From contig JAUIHP010000017.1 of NCBI GenBank assembly GCA_030431975.1, positions 1-64,000 on the forward strand: 64,000 bases of DNA. Direction: 5' to 3'. The notes beneath the pieces are model-generated. The model saw nothing but the letters and a program-made list of their open reading frames with translations, was not told the DNA's origin and made no database searches. Shown here in pieces: positions 54,701 to 62,204 of the stretch (the first letter of the stretch is position 1; each line of letters begins with the position of its first letter). The translations under genes and the position numbers were made by a program. This stretch comes from a bacterium (lineage in GTDB: Bacteria; Eisenbacteria; RBG-16-71-46; CAIMUX01).

Positions 54701-55243
54701 ACGCAGCCGGTCGGCGAGGCTTTCGCCCTCCATGAGCTCCATGGTGATGAAGCGGACGCCGTCCTCTTCTTCCATCGAGTAGACCGTGGCAATGCGCGGG
54801 TGTTTCACTGCGGCCAGGAGCTTCGCCTCTTTGGAAAAGCGCTCACGACGTTCCGCGTCGCGCAGCAGGGTGCTCGGGATCAACTTGAGGGCAACCGAGC
54901 GGTCGAGGGTCGGGTCGTCCGCTTTGTAAACGATCCCCATACCGCCGCGTCCGAGTTCGCCTCGCAGTTGATAGCGGCCCAATCGGTCCGCGGCATCAAC
55001 ATCGACGTCGCCGACATCGATGTTACGGATGCCCACGTCGCCGATCTCAATGCGACCGTCCGCCGCTTCGTCGAGGAGGTTTGAACTCGCCGCAGCAGCC
55101 TCGAGCATAGACTCGATCTCTCCACGGAGCTTGGCGTCGCCGCCACAGGCCGCGTCGAGAAATGCCTGCCGCTCCTGCTCGGGCAGTTCGAGGGCATCCG
55201 CCAGGAGCGAGCGGGCTTTCTTCCAATGCTTCGGGTCGATCAG
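51746..55243 (-). CDS. Ser/Thr protein kinase - STAND ATPase - TPR fusion, probable CTG start
   Basis: About 1165 aa. The first ATG (55108) would cut off the conserved opening WKKARSLLADALELPEQERQ, with FLDAACGGD, found at the N-terminus of these kinases. In-frame CTG at 55243, preceded by GGAG, restores it. The kinase domain (about 90-345) has Lys in VALKL, HRDLKPSN, DFG in FDFGLA and GTPGYMSPE. The STAND/NB-ARC-like ATPase (about 385-690) has P-loop VVAGGGCGKTRL, Walker B LLLVLDNCEHL and GVPLAVELAASRV. TPR repeats (about 800-1110) follow. A Ser/Asn/Leu repeat near residues 680-705 is minisatellite-encoded. It is 12 bases after the sulfatase-like gene and overlaps the ECF sigma factor. Confidence 0.9.
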   Translation of the reverse strand: MIDPKHWKKARSLLADALELPEQERQAFLDAACGGDAKLRGEIESMLEAAAASSNLLDEAADGRIEIGDVGIRNIDVGDVDVDAADRLGRYQLRGELGRGGMGIVYKADDPTLDRSVALKLIPSTLLRDAERRERFSKEAKLLAAVKHPRIATVYSMEEEDGVRFITMELMEGESLADRLRREGALPLLDCLNFGEQIALALEAAHATGVVHRDLKPSNIQVLPDGRIKVFDFGLAASTDEASSGSWAGTPGYMSPERIRGRETGPEEDLWALGCLIFECLSGCPAFLRDELAETVRATVQESLSWESLPTQTPEPIRALLERALSPSPDRKPVTASEFAEVFREEWRTREESLRFRRNLREEDDERTTLPAVSGRFVGRVREINELARLLDSERHVTVVAGGGCGKTRLSIETAREIADRFDKGVCFALLASIVEPAMLHRAVASALGLDGRDQDLLEDIVEHVGTRSLLLVLDNCEHLQDSVKDFVDEILPRCPGLRVLATSRRSLGPDKEQIFPLSPLPVPESESATLDSIAHVETVRLFLDRADRAAPGFRLREEDAATLARICVQLEGVPLAVELAASRVRMLSLGQIEDRLSDRLRVLSRGSSEDARHRSLRAALDWSYDQLPESERALLRRLSVFRGGCSLEQVEAVCSDDDIHEEEILDGLAELVDASLVTTVGEFADTSLHSSLNSSLSSSLNSSLNASLNASRYELLETVRQYGTRRLEEAGESARFLGQHRDYFAGLSTRFKDEFQGPKSAETVARCSSDHDNLFAAFRHAVRDTSTQPDVAYALGAALGSYWDIRGYNQTGLVALDSLLKAEHLQIPSVDRSRVLGSAGVLCINQGNYTEAKAKLEESRRLSREFDFAEGEVRSLHNLAICASFTQDFEEARKMWESALAIARRLGLGSAAARTLNSLGVLADMMGDDETARRHYEDSLAIKRKLGNPRSVAITLANLGQIAARTDRPAARRWLEESIQLTRDVQDDANLAFALRQLGGLERNEGNFEAARNHLEEALSLVERIGERVGQVEAHRNLCLLEREAGRLGPACMHAREALQTAEEIADHHEVANNLVQMVHVLIADGQWDEASFLLGGLRSVEAFVDTRITADLVGQMERIESQLAAHATEDPAFDAASFQARGRELSYGEVLTWVREVRTKADE
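53109..53190 (-). repeat. In-frame 12-bp repeat in the kinase-STAND-TPR gene
   Basis: About seven units of GAGGCATTGAGC and variants encode SLNA/SLNS tetrapeptides between the ATPase and TPR parts. The sequence drifts at the ends of the tract. Confidence 0.9.
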
Positions 55244-55255
55244 CGGACTCCGGGC

Positions 55256-57235
55256 TCAGTTCACATACCCAAGAGACTTCAGAACCTCGATCTCCTGCCG
55301 CCCCTTCGCCGTTCCCCTCGGATCCCTCGAAGCACTTCGGTTACGCAGCTGATCCAGAGCTTCCTTCATCGGTTCGAAGTTCGGGTTCTCGAAGGTCTCG
55401 GTGGACGAAAGGAACCGCCCTTCGCGCGGGTCGTAGGCGCGATAGTCTTCGTTGAAGGCGTCGTAGAAGACCATGAGGTCTCGGGATCGGATCGCTGCTT
55501 TGTAGTTGTCGGTAACGAAAGTCTCCGAGAGCGACCACCGGGTGGGATCAGTCGCGGCGCCGCTTGTCGAGTCAGTCGACTCGTCGGCCGGAATTCCATT
55601 CTGACCCTCTCCTGTCGACTCACCGGCCGGGACTCCGTTCGCTCCCTCGCCCGCCTCCGCAGCCAGCTTCCGCAGGTCCACGCCCGGCAGCTCCAACGCA
55701 GGGTCCACGCCGGCAAAGCCGAGCACGGTCGGAACGATGTCCGACGACTTCGCAACCTCCGCGACCCGCTCCGCATCCGTCTTGCGGTCCGGATCCCAAA
55801 CGATCAGCGGAACATGGGTTTGTCCCGGCCACAGGTAGTCGCCGTGCGCAAAGTAGTAGTCGTGCTCGCCCATGCCTTCCCCGTGATCCGAGGAGAACAC
55901 GACGAGCGCGTCGTCCCAGACTCCCAACTGCTTCAAGCCGCGGACGAGACTGTCGATGGAGTCATCGAAGTAGCGGATCTCCGAGTCGTACTGCGAAACG
56001 TAGTAGCCGAACTCGCGATAAGCGCCCAGTTCCTGGTAGGAGGGAATGCCTCCCTGTCCTTTGACGGAATCGTTGACTCGCAACTTCCGGCCGCGCTGCT
56101 CCCCTTCCAAGAAGTCATCCTGATACTCGCGGGGCGGTGTGTAGGGACCGTGCGGATCCTGGTAGTGCACCCACAGGAACACGGGACGTTCCTGCTCCAA
56201 TGCACCGCGCATCCACTTGAGCGCACTGGTCGTCGTGCTGCCTCCGATGCGCTCCGGCGTCTTGCGGACGAGTTCGCGACTGTCCATCCGGTCGTCGTAG
56301 TGATCGAACCCGTACTCGTAGTTCTTGCCGCGCTGCAGCACGAAGTTGCTGACGATGGCGCCCGTGTAGTAGCCGGCGTTTCGCAACTGCTCCGAGAGTG
56401 TCGGCATGGAGAGCCGAATCGGGTCGTTTCCGTACGTCCCGGTCTCGCGCGGCCGCAGGCCGGTATGAATGCAGCTGAAAGATGAGGACGTCACGGGAGC
56501 ATGCGAATAGGCGTTCTCGAAGAGTGTTCCGGTCGACGCCAGAGCGTCCAGCTTCGGACTGGTCTCCCGCGGGTAGCCGTAGCAGCTCAGATGATCGGCA
56601 CGCTGCGTGTCGACGGTGAGCAACAGAACGTGACGGCCGTTCGAGACGGGCCGCTGCGACGCGGCATAGGCTGAAAATCCGACCGTCACCACGACCGAGA
56701 GAGCCGCGAGCACTGTAGCGAGCACAACCCCGCGCCGCCCCTCGCGACCATCGTACTTGGGCAGGCGGAGCAGGTTGTACAGGACGAACGTCGAGACAAT
56801 AGAGGCGACGATCCATCCGCCGTTCAGGACCCAGTAGCGCTTCGTGTAATCCCAGGGAATGAAGTGCTCGTTGAGGATCCGGAGCCCGACGACAAGCAGA
56901 ACGACCGCTGCGGGAATGGCCAGGCAAAGCGCGATCCAGCGAGAGCGGCTGACGACACGCCAGGCCACGACAGCCTCGTCGATCCAGGAGACGAATCGAG
57001 CCGCCAGAAACCGGCCGACCAGGGCAAGGACCCCGCAGGCGGCGCCGAGGACGCCTCCCCAGAGAGTGCCGCTCTGAACCCGCTCGGCGAGGGAGTCCCA
57101 GTAGAGAAAGCGGAGCCCATAGTCCCCGTAGAGGTTGGCTTCGACGAAGTTCCACCCCAACACCAGTGCGGCCAGGGTCCCGACGAAGAGCCCTGCGGCG
57201 AGGAAGAACCAGAATGTGGTCAGGAGCAAACGCAT
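55256..57235 (-). CDS. Membrane-anchored sulfatase/phosphotransferase-superfamily protein with atypical nucleophile site
   Basis: The product is 659 aa. Five to six hydrophobic helices fill the first 200 residues (TTFWFFLAAGLFVGTLAAL; IALCLAIPAAVVLLVV; VVLATVLAALSVVVTVGF). The catalytic domain is periplasmic: LLLTVDTQRADHLSCYGYPR (metal Asp), LDALASTGTLFENAYSHAPV, and SSDHGEGMGEHDYYFAHGDY near residue 455 (Asp/His metal site). At the usual C/S-x-P-x-R site it reads VTSSSFSCIHTGL, so the Cys/Ser formylglycine precursor, Pro and Arg are absent. Thr aligns at the nucleophile, as in LtaS-type lipid phosphotransferases. A 13-residue repeat (GVPAGESTGEG) lies in a surface loop. Operon: kinase next. 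Confidence 0.87.
   Translation of the reverse strand: MRLLLTTFWFFLAAGLFVGTLAALVLGWNFVEANLYGDYGLRFLYWDSLAERVQSGTLWGGVLGAACGVLALVGRFLAARFVSWIDEAVVAWRVVSRSRWIALCLAIPAAVVLLVVGLRILNEHFIPWDYTKRYWVLNGGWIVASIVSTFVLYNLLRLPKYDGREGRRGVVLATVLAALSVVVTVGFSAYAASQRPVSNGRHVLLLTVDTQRADHLSCYGYPRETSPKLDALASTGTLFENAYSHAPVTSSSFSCIHTGLRPRETGTYGNDPIRLSMPTLSEQLRNAGYYTGAIVSNFVLQRGKNYEYGFDHYDDRMDSRELVRKTPERIGGSTTTSALKWMRGALEQERPVFLWVHYQDPHGPYTPPREYQDDFLEGEQRGRKLRVNDSVKGQGGIPSYQELGAYREFGYYVSQYDSEIRYFDDSIDSLVRGLKQLGVWDDALVVFSSDHGEGMGEHDYYFAHGDYLWPGQTHVPLIVWDPDRKTDAERVAEVAKSSDIVPTVLGFAGVDPALELPGVDLRKLAAEAGEGANGVPAGESTGEGQNGIPADESTDSTSGAATDPTRWSLSETFVTDNYKAAIRSRDLMVFYDAFNEDYRAYDPREGRFLSSTETFENPNFEPMKEALDQLRNRSASRDPRGTAKGRQEIEVLKSLGYVN
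55575..55652 (-). repeat. In-frame 39-bp duplication in the sulfatase-like gene
   Basis: Two 39-base units start at 55575 and 55614 (each begins GTCGACTC) and encode two 13-residue copies of a Gly/Glu/Ser/Thr-rich loop. Confidence 0.9.
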
Positions 57236-57300
57236 GGAAGGACTAGTTTTCCATGTCTCCGCCGTGGCTCAAATTGAAATCTCAGAATCGCTCGCGCGAG

Positions 57301-57427
57301 GGGCCACACGATGGGCCGCACGATGGACCGCACGATGGGCCGCCCGTTGGGGCCCCGCGTCAGGGCGCGAGCGTGCCCGGCAGAGATCTATGTGTCGAGC
57401 TTGCTCGCCAGAGATCTACGTGTCGAG
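57301..57427. repeat. Two repeat types in the spacer before the sulfatase-like gene, one overlapping the pgl stop
   Basis: At 57301-57351 there are four imperfect 12-base units GGGCCGCACGAT. CAGAGATCTATGTGTCGAG at 57381-57399 recurs with one change at 57409-57427. The second copy contains the TAG stop and last codons of pgl, so the first looks like a duplicated gene end. Confidence 0.9.
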
Positions 57428-58429
57428 GAGGCCGTCGAGCTTCTCATCATCCAGATTGCCATCCAGCCTGGCGCCTGCAGCACCGTCGATCACCCAGACG
57501 GCCTCGCCGCCCCGCCGAACCACTTCCGGAATGATGGTTTGCATCCCCGTTCCGGTAACCGCCGCATGAACCACCTCGGCCTTTCCGTCCCCGCTGACCC
57601 AGAACCGAGTGGCTCGCGTCGTGGCGAGGGCCGCGGGTGTGAGGGTGACCCGGCGAACCTGAGCGGGCGACATCGGCGCGGGACCGACTCCGACCCATGG
57701 CTCGGCGATGTAGTCCAGCGGCGTCCCGGGAATGAGCGATGCGGTATGCCCGTCAGGACCGATCCCGAGGGCGACCAGATCAAACGCCCGTGGCAAGTCT
57801 GCCGGGCTGGAATCTGATTCCGGTACGGTCCGCGGGTCGGACTCCACCGCACTCGGACCAAGCAACCGCGCCACGACCTCGTTGTACCGATCTGCCGCTT
57901 CGACCAGGTCGAGCTCGCCCTCGATCCGGTGAACCTGGTCGGCCGGAATCGGCGAGTGACTCAGCCACGCTTCCTCGACCATGCGGTAGTTGCTGTCCGC
58001 ATCCGTCGGCGGTACACCGCGCTCGTCTCCGAAATAGACATGAGTGGCTCGAAGCCAGGACTCGAACAAGCTCGCGCGTTCCTCGCCGCGCTCACGGGTC
58101 CCCGACGGCTCGGGGCCAGACGGCGCTATGCCAGGCTGCGCGAGTTCAGACTGTACGGGATCAGACGGCGCGGGCTCAGACGGCGCTATGCCAGACGCCA
58201 AAAGGTCGGGCGGCACAAACTCCGGGGACAACTTTCCCAGCACCTTCCTCGGCGTGCTTCCTCCGGGAAGAACCACGTGAAACGCACCGCGACGCAGAAA
58301 CGACGCCACCCCGACCCGTACGAAGTCTGCCGCAGCGGCCTGAATCCAGGCATCTACGTTCTCGTACGCGACGACGTAGTGCGTGACGGATCCAGCTTGA
58401 TGTCTCGAAGCCCGATGGAGGTGGCTCAC
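57416..58429 (-). CDS. pgl: 6-phosphogluconolactonase with a repeat-encoded insertion
   Basis: The product is 337 aa from GTG 58429 (GTGA overlap with zwf). It hydrolyses 6-phosphogluconolactone in the oxidative pentose phosphate pathway. Family motifs: [36 protein letters not shown] and [17 protein letters not shown] (catalytic His in DGHTAS). It is about 80 residues longer than usual, mainly because of an insertion (about residues 75-120) with repeated [10 protein letters not shown]-type sequence after the first Rossmann-like unit, encoded by a 15-base repeat. Last gene of the tkt-zwf-pgl operon. Confidence 0.93.
   Translation of the reverse strand: MSHLHRASRHQAGSVTHYVVAYENVDAWIQAAAADFVRVGVASFLRRGAFHVVLPGGSTPRKVLGKLSPEFVPPDLLASGIAPSEPAPSDPVQSELAQPGIAPSGPEPSGTRERGEERASLFESWLRATHVYFGDERGVPPTDADSNYRMVEEAWLSHSPIPADQVHRIEGELDLVEAADRYNEVVARLLGPSAVESDPRTVPESDSSPADLPRAFDLVALGIGPDGHTASLIPGTPLDYIAEPWVGVGPAPMSPAQVRRVTLTPAALATTRATRFWVSGDGKAEVVHAAVTGTGMQTIIPEVVRRGGEAVWVIDGAAGARLDGNLDDEKLDGLLDT
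58100..58200 (-). repeat. In-frame repeat inserted in pgl
   Basis: Imperfect 15-base units of the type GGCTCAGACGGCGC. The 18-mer CAGACGGCGCTATGCCAG occurs at 58117-58134 and 58177-58194, exactly 60 bases apart. It encodes Ser/Pro/Glu-rich sequence on the minus strand. Confidence 0.85.
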
Positions 58430-59979
58430 GTCAGCGTCGGTTCCTCGCCGGGCATTTCGTTCCGCCACGCCCGCCCATCTCGTTCGATGATTCGGTCGGC
58501 AGCATCAGGTCCCCAACTGCCGGCCCAATAGGGATGGACCGGACAGAGATCGGTCGTTTGCCACGCGTCGAGAATCGGTTGCACGAAGCGCCAGGCATAG
58601 TCGACCTCGTCTTCACGCGCAAAGAGCGTCGAGTCGCCGTTGATCGCGTCCAACAGAAGTCGCTCGTAGGCGCCGGGAGGCGCGTTCTCGAAGGACTGCT
58701 CGTAGGTGAAAGCCATCTGCACCGGGTCGATGGAGAACTTCGTCCCCGGCCTCTTTGACCCGACCCGCAACTTGATCCCTTCTTCCGGTTGGATCTGGAT
58801 GATCAGTTGGTTGGGAGCCGGAATCCTTTCATGGGTCGCCTTGAAGAGCGCGAGAGGCGGATGCTTGAAGACGATCGTGATCTCGGTCGTCCGAGTCTTC
58901 ATCCTCTTGCCGGCCCGAAGATAGAAGGGCACGCCGGCCCACCGCCAGTTGTCGATGTAGGCACGAAACGCGGCGAAGGTTTCCGTCGTGGTCTCGGGAT
59001 TGACGTCCTCCTCATAGCGGTAGGCCGTCACCCGCTCATCGTCGACCACGCCCTCGGCGTACTGTCCACGCACCACCGACGTCTTGATGTCCACTTCCGA
59101 GAGCGGACTGAGAGACATCAGGACTTTGACCTTCTCGTTGCGAACATGCTCGGCCCGGAACCGGATGGGCACTTCCATTCCGACCAGACAAAGCAACTGC
59201 AGCATGTGATTCTGAACGATGTCGCGAACGATGCCGGCCTGATCGAAGTAACCGCCGCGGCGACCGACACCGATGGACTCGCCCACGGTAATCTGGACGT
59301 GGTCCACGTATCGCCGGTTCCAAAGCGGCTCGAAGATTCCGTTGGCCAGCCGGAAGACAAGGATGTTCTGGACCGTTTCCTTGCCGAGATAGTGATCGAT
59401 TCGAAAAACCTGATCTTCAGAGAACGCCGAATGGACCTGCGTGTTGAGAACACGTGCGGTTTCCTGGTCGACCCCGAACGGCTTCTCGACGATGACGCGG
59501 AAACGATCGGACTCCGGAACGGACAGCCCCTGTTCCGAGATGTTGTTCAGGGCGATCGGAAATGCCGATGGCGGAATCGCCAGGTAATACAAACGAATCG
59601 ATTCCTCGACGTCGTTCGCTTCCAGTTCTTCCAGCTTCTGCTTGATCTTGTCGAACGTCTCCGCCTCTTCGAGGGTGCCGCCCACGTAGTACATGTTCGA
59701 CGCGAAGTCGGTCCACGAATCCTCTTCACTGGGAGCGTGGCGCCCGTGCTGCTCGACCCCTTCCCGCATCAGGTCGCGGAATGCTTCGTCGGTGTAGTCG
59801 CGGCGCGCGTTTCCAATCAACCGGAAGTGATCGGGAAGGAATCCCTCACAACGCAGAGCGTAGAGCGCCGGAAGCAGCTTCCGCTGCGTGAGGTCACCGG
59901 ATGCGCCGAAAATGACGACGCTGACCGGGCGCGATGGCTTCAGCGGGGACGAGTCGTTCGGGTCCTGATTCTTGGTCAT
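58426..59979 (-). CDS. zwf: Glucose-6-phosphate 1-dehydrogenase
   Basis: The product is 517 aa from ATG 59979 (GAAGGA five bases upstream; ATG 59994 is too close to its AGGAG). It oxidises glucose-6-phosphate to 6-phosphogluconolactone with [23 protein letters not shown] (dinucleotide fold), [10 protein letters not shown] and the active-site [13 protein letters not shown] are all present, as is the C-terminal [19 protein letters not shown] region. Full length for the family. It lies 42 bases after tkt and overlaps pgl. Confidence 0.97.
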   Translation of the reverse strand: MTKNQDPNDSSPLKPSRPVSVVIFGASGDLTQRKLLPALYALRCEGFLPDHFRLIGNARRDYTDEAFRDLMREGVEQHGRHAPSEEDSWTDFASNMYYVGGTLEEAETFDKIKQKLEELEANDVEESIRLYYLAIPPSAFPIALNNISEQGLSVPESDRFRVIVEKPFGVDQETARVLNTQVHSAFSEDQVFRIDHYLGKETVQNILVFRLANGIFEPLWNRRYVDHVQITVGESIGVGRRGGYFDQAGIVRDIVQNHMLQLLCLVGMEVPIRFRAEHVRNEKVKVLMSLSPLSEVDIKTSVVRGQYAEGVVDDERVTAYRYEEDVNPETTTETFAAFRAYIDNWRWAGVPFYLRAGKRMKTRTTEITIVFKHPPLALFKATHERIPAPNQLIIQIQPEEGIKLRVGSKRPGTKFSIDPVQMAFTYEQSFENAPPGAYERLLLDAINGDSTLFAREDEVDYAWRFVQPILDAWQTTDLCPVHPYWAGSWGPDAADRIIERDGRAWRNEMPGEEPTLT

Positions 59980-60021
59980 GAGTTCCTTCTCCATCGCTCC
60001 TGATTCCGTTCTTTCACCGGA

Positions 60022-62037
60022 CTACCCCAGCCGCTCCTTGACGCAACTTACTACGTTGTCGGCGGTAAACCCGAACTTCTCCATGTTCGTGCCGCCCGGA
60101 GCCGAGGCCCCGAACCGGTCGCTGCCGATACAGATTCCGTCGGATCCGACGAGTTGCGACCAGCCGAAGGTGGAGCCGGCTTCGATCGAAACGCGAAGCC
60201 CGCCGCTCCCGCCGAGAACGGAGTCGCGATAGGCCTCGTCCTGCTCGGCGAACGTTTCCCAACAGGGAAGACTGACCACTCGCGCTGCCGTGCCCGCGGC
60301 AGCCAAAGCTTCCGCCGCTTCCATCGCGACCTTCACTTCCGAGCCCGTCGCGATCAGGGTCACGGCCGCACCCTTCGCCTCTTTCAGGACATAGCCACCC
60401 CGCAGCGCACCCTTGTCCGCACCGGTGCCGCCTCCGGAACGGTCCTGCTGCGGCAAACCCTGCCGGCTGAGGACCAGGATCGTCGGCCCGGTCTTCCGTC
60501 GAAGCGCGATCTCCCACGCCTCGGCGGTCTCTTTCGCGTCCGCCGGCCGGAACGTGTGGACACCGGGAATGGCGCGAAGCGACGCCAGGTGCTCGATCGG
60601 CTGATGGGTCGGACCGTCTTCTCCCAGTCCGATGGAGTCGTGGGTAAAGACGAAGATGGAGCCGAGATGCGAAAGAGAGGCCAGCCGGATGGTCGGCCGC
60701 ATGTAGTCGGAGAAAACAAAGAACGTGGAGCAGAAAGGACGCAGCCCGCCGTGCGCCATCATCCCGTTGCAGATCGCACCCATCCCGTGTTCACGAACCC
60801 CGTACTGGATGTTCCGACCCGAGCGGTCGTCCCTGGAAAAGTTGGTGCTCGACTTGATGAAGGTCTTGGTCGACGGATCGAGGTCGGCCGACCCTCCGAC
60901 CAGCTCCGGAACGGCATCCGCCAACGACTGGATGATCGACCCGGACGACGCCCTCGTTGCTTCCGCCTTTTCCGGAAAGTCATGGTCGCGAAACGCGCGA
61001 AGCCAGTTCTCCGGAAGCTCTCCGGACTGTCCACGCTCGAATTCGCGAGCCAAGTCGGCGTGTTCCTGCGCATAGCCCGACCAACCGGACTTCCACTCGG
61101 CGTGTGAAGCCGCACGCTCTGTGGTCTTCGCGGCGAAGTGGGCCCGAACCTCATCCGGCACCAGAAATGTCGCATCTTCCGGCCAGCCGTAGGCCTTCTT
61201 CGTGGCCTCGACTTCCTTTTCGCCCAAGGGTTCGCCGTGGGCGCCCGCCGTCCCCGCCTTGTGAGGGCTGCCGTAGCCGATGACCGACCGGGTCAGGATC
61301 ATCGTAGGACGCTGCGTGTCAGCCTTCGCTTCGGCCAAAACAGAGCGAAGTGCGTCGAGATCGTTGATGTCTTCTACACGCAGAGTCTGCCATCCGCTCG
61401 AATCGAATCGCTGTTGTACATTCTCTGTGAAAGCCAGATCTGTACTACCTGCGATCGAGATCTCGTTGTCATCGTAGAAGCAGATCAACTTTCCAAGCCC
61501 AAGGTGACCGGCCAAGGAACAGGCCTCGTAAGCCACGCCCTCCATCAGGTCACCGTCCGAGCAGATGACGTAGGTGTGGTGGTCGACGACCTCGTGCCCC
61601 GGTCGATTGAAGCGCTGGGCCAGCATCTGTTCGGCGACCGCCAAGCCGACCGCGTTGGAGATTCCCTGTCCCAACGGACCGGTCGTGACCTCGATCCCGG
61701 GAACCACCCCGCGCTCCGGGTGCCCCGCGGTCTTGCTTCCCCACTGACGGAAGTCTTTCAGGTCCTGGAGGCTGAGGTCGTATCCCGCCAGGTGAAGCGA
61801 CGAGTAGATGAGCATCGAGGCATGCCCGGCCGAAAGAACGAACCGATCCCGATCGGCCCAATCCGGCGCCTTCGGGTCGTAGCGCATAGCTTCCGCGAAA
61901 AGCAGGTAGGTCAGGGGGGCAAGCGCCATCGGTGTTCCCGGGTGCCCCGACTCAGCCTTTTGCACTCCGTCCATGGACAGGGTTCGGATCGTGTGGATCG
62001 AAAGCTCTTCGACCGAAAGGGCGGCGGTCCAACTCAT
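60022..62037 (-). CDS. tkt: Transketolase
   Basis: The product is 671 aa, full length. It transfers two-carbon units between sugar phosphates using thiamine diphosphate. [32 protein letters not shown] and the ThDP motif [19 protein letters not shown] with DNEISIAG are in place. The Pyr domain has [16 protein letters not shown] and [28 protein letters not shown] lies ahead of the ATG. First gene of a tkt-zwf-pgl operon, which groups the non-oxidative and oxidative branches of the pathway. Confidence 0.97.
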   Translation of the reverse strand: MSWTAALSVEELSIHTIRTLSMDGVQKAESGHPGTPMALAPLTYLLFAEAMRYDPKAPDWADRDRFVLSAGHASMLIYSSLHLAGYDLSLQDLKDFRQWGSKTAGHPERGVVPGIEVTTGPLGQGISNAVGLAVAEQMLAQRFNRPGHEVVDHHTYVICSDGDLMEGVAYEACSLAGHLGLGKLICFYDDNEISIAGSTDLAFTENVQQRFDSSGWQTLRVEDINDLDALRSVLAEAKADTQRPTMILTRSVIGYGSPHKAGTAGAHGEPLGEKEVEATKKAYGWPEDATFLVPDEVRAHFAAKTTERAASHAEWKSGWSGYAQEHADLAREFERGQSGELPENWLRAFRDHDFPEKAEATRASSGSIIQSLADAVPELVGGSADLDPSTKTFIKSSTNFSRDDRSGRNIQYGVREHGMGAICNGMMAHGGLRPFCSTFFVFSDYMRPTIRLASLSHLGSIFVFTHDSIGLGEDGPTHQPIEHLASLRAIPGVHTFRPADAKETAEAWEIALRRKTGPTILVLSRQGLPQQDRSGGGTGADKGALRGGYVLKEAKGAAVTLIATGSEVKVAMEAAEALAAAGTAARVVSLPCWETFAEQDEAYRDSVLGGSGGLRVSIEAGSTFGWSQLVGSDGICIGSDRFGASAPGGTNMEKFGFTADNVVSCVKERLG

Positions 62038-62118
62038 GCGAGTACTCCTCTTTCGTCACTTTGATGTGCGCGGACAGGATCGCGGCCATTCTCCCAGGCA
62101 AGCCCGGGGCCAACAATG

Positions 62119-62154
62119 GGAAAGCCGCGAATCCTTTCAGATCCGCGGCTTCTT
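62119..62154 (-). terminator. Hairpin between the TPR/AAA gene and tkt
   Basis: AAGCCGCGGAT and its near-complement ATTCGCGGCTT form a stem of about ten pairs with one mismatch, bases 62119-62154, 50 bases after the stop at 62205. The tail TTTCCC is short; the other strand has CTTCTTC. Plausibly a terminator for the upstream gene. Confidence 0.55.
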
Positions 62155-62204
62155 CGTAGAACCACGCCGGTCGGACATGCCAAACTCGACGACGGTCGTG
62201 TCCG

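Noticed and set aside
51746-55243. The kinase-STAND-TPR protein as an anti-phage STAND (Avs-like) system
   Set aside because: No nuclease or other effector domain is present, and the overlap with an ECF sigma factor points to transcriptional signalling.
58789-60003. Plus-strand frame of 404 codons
   Set aside because: It is antisense to zwf, whose active-site and cofactor motifs are unambiguous.
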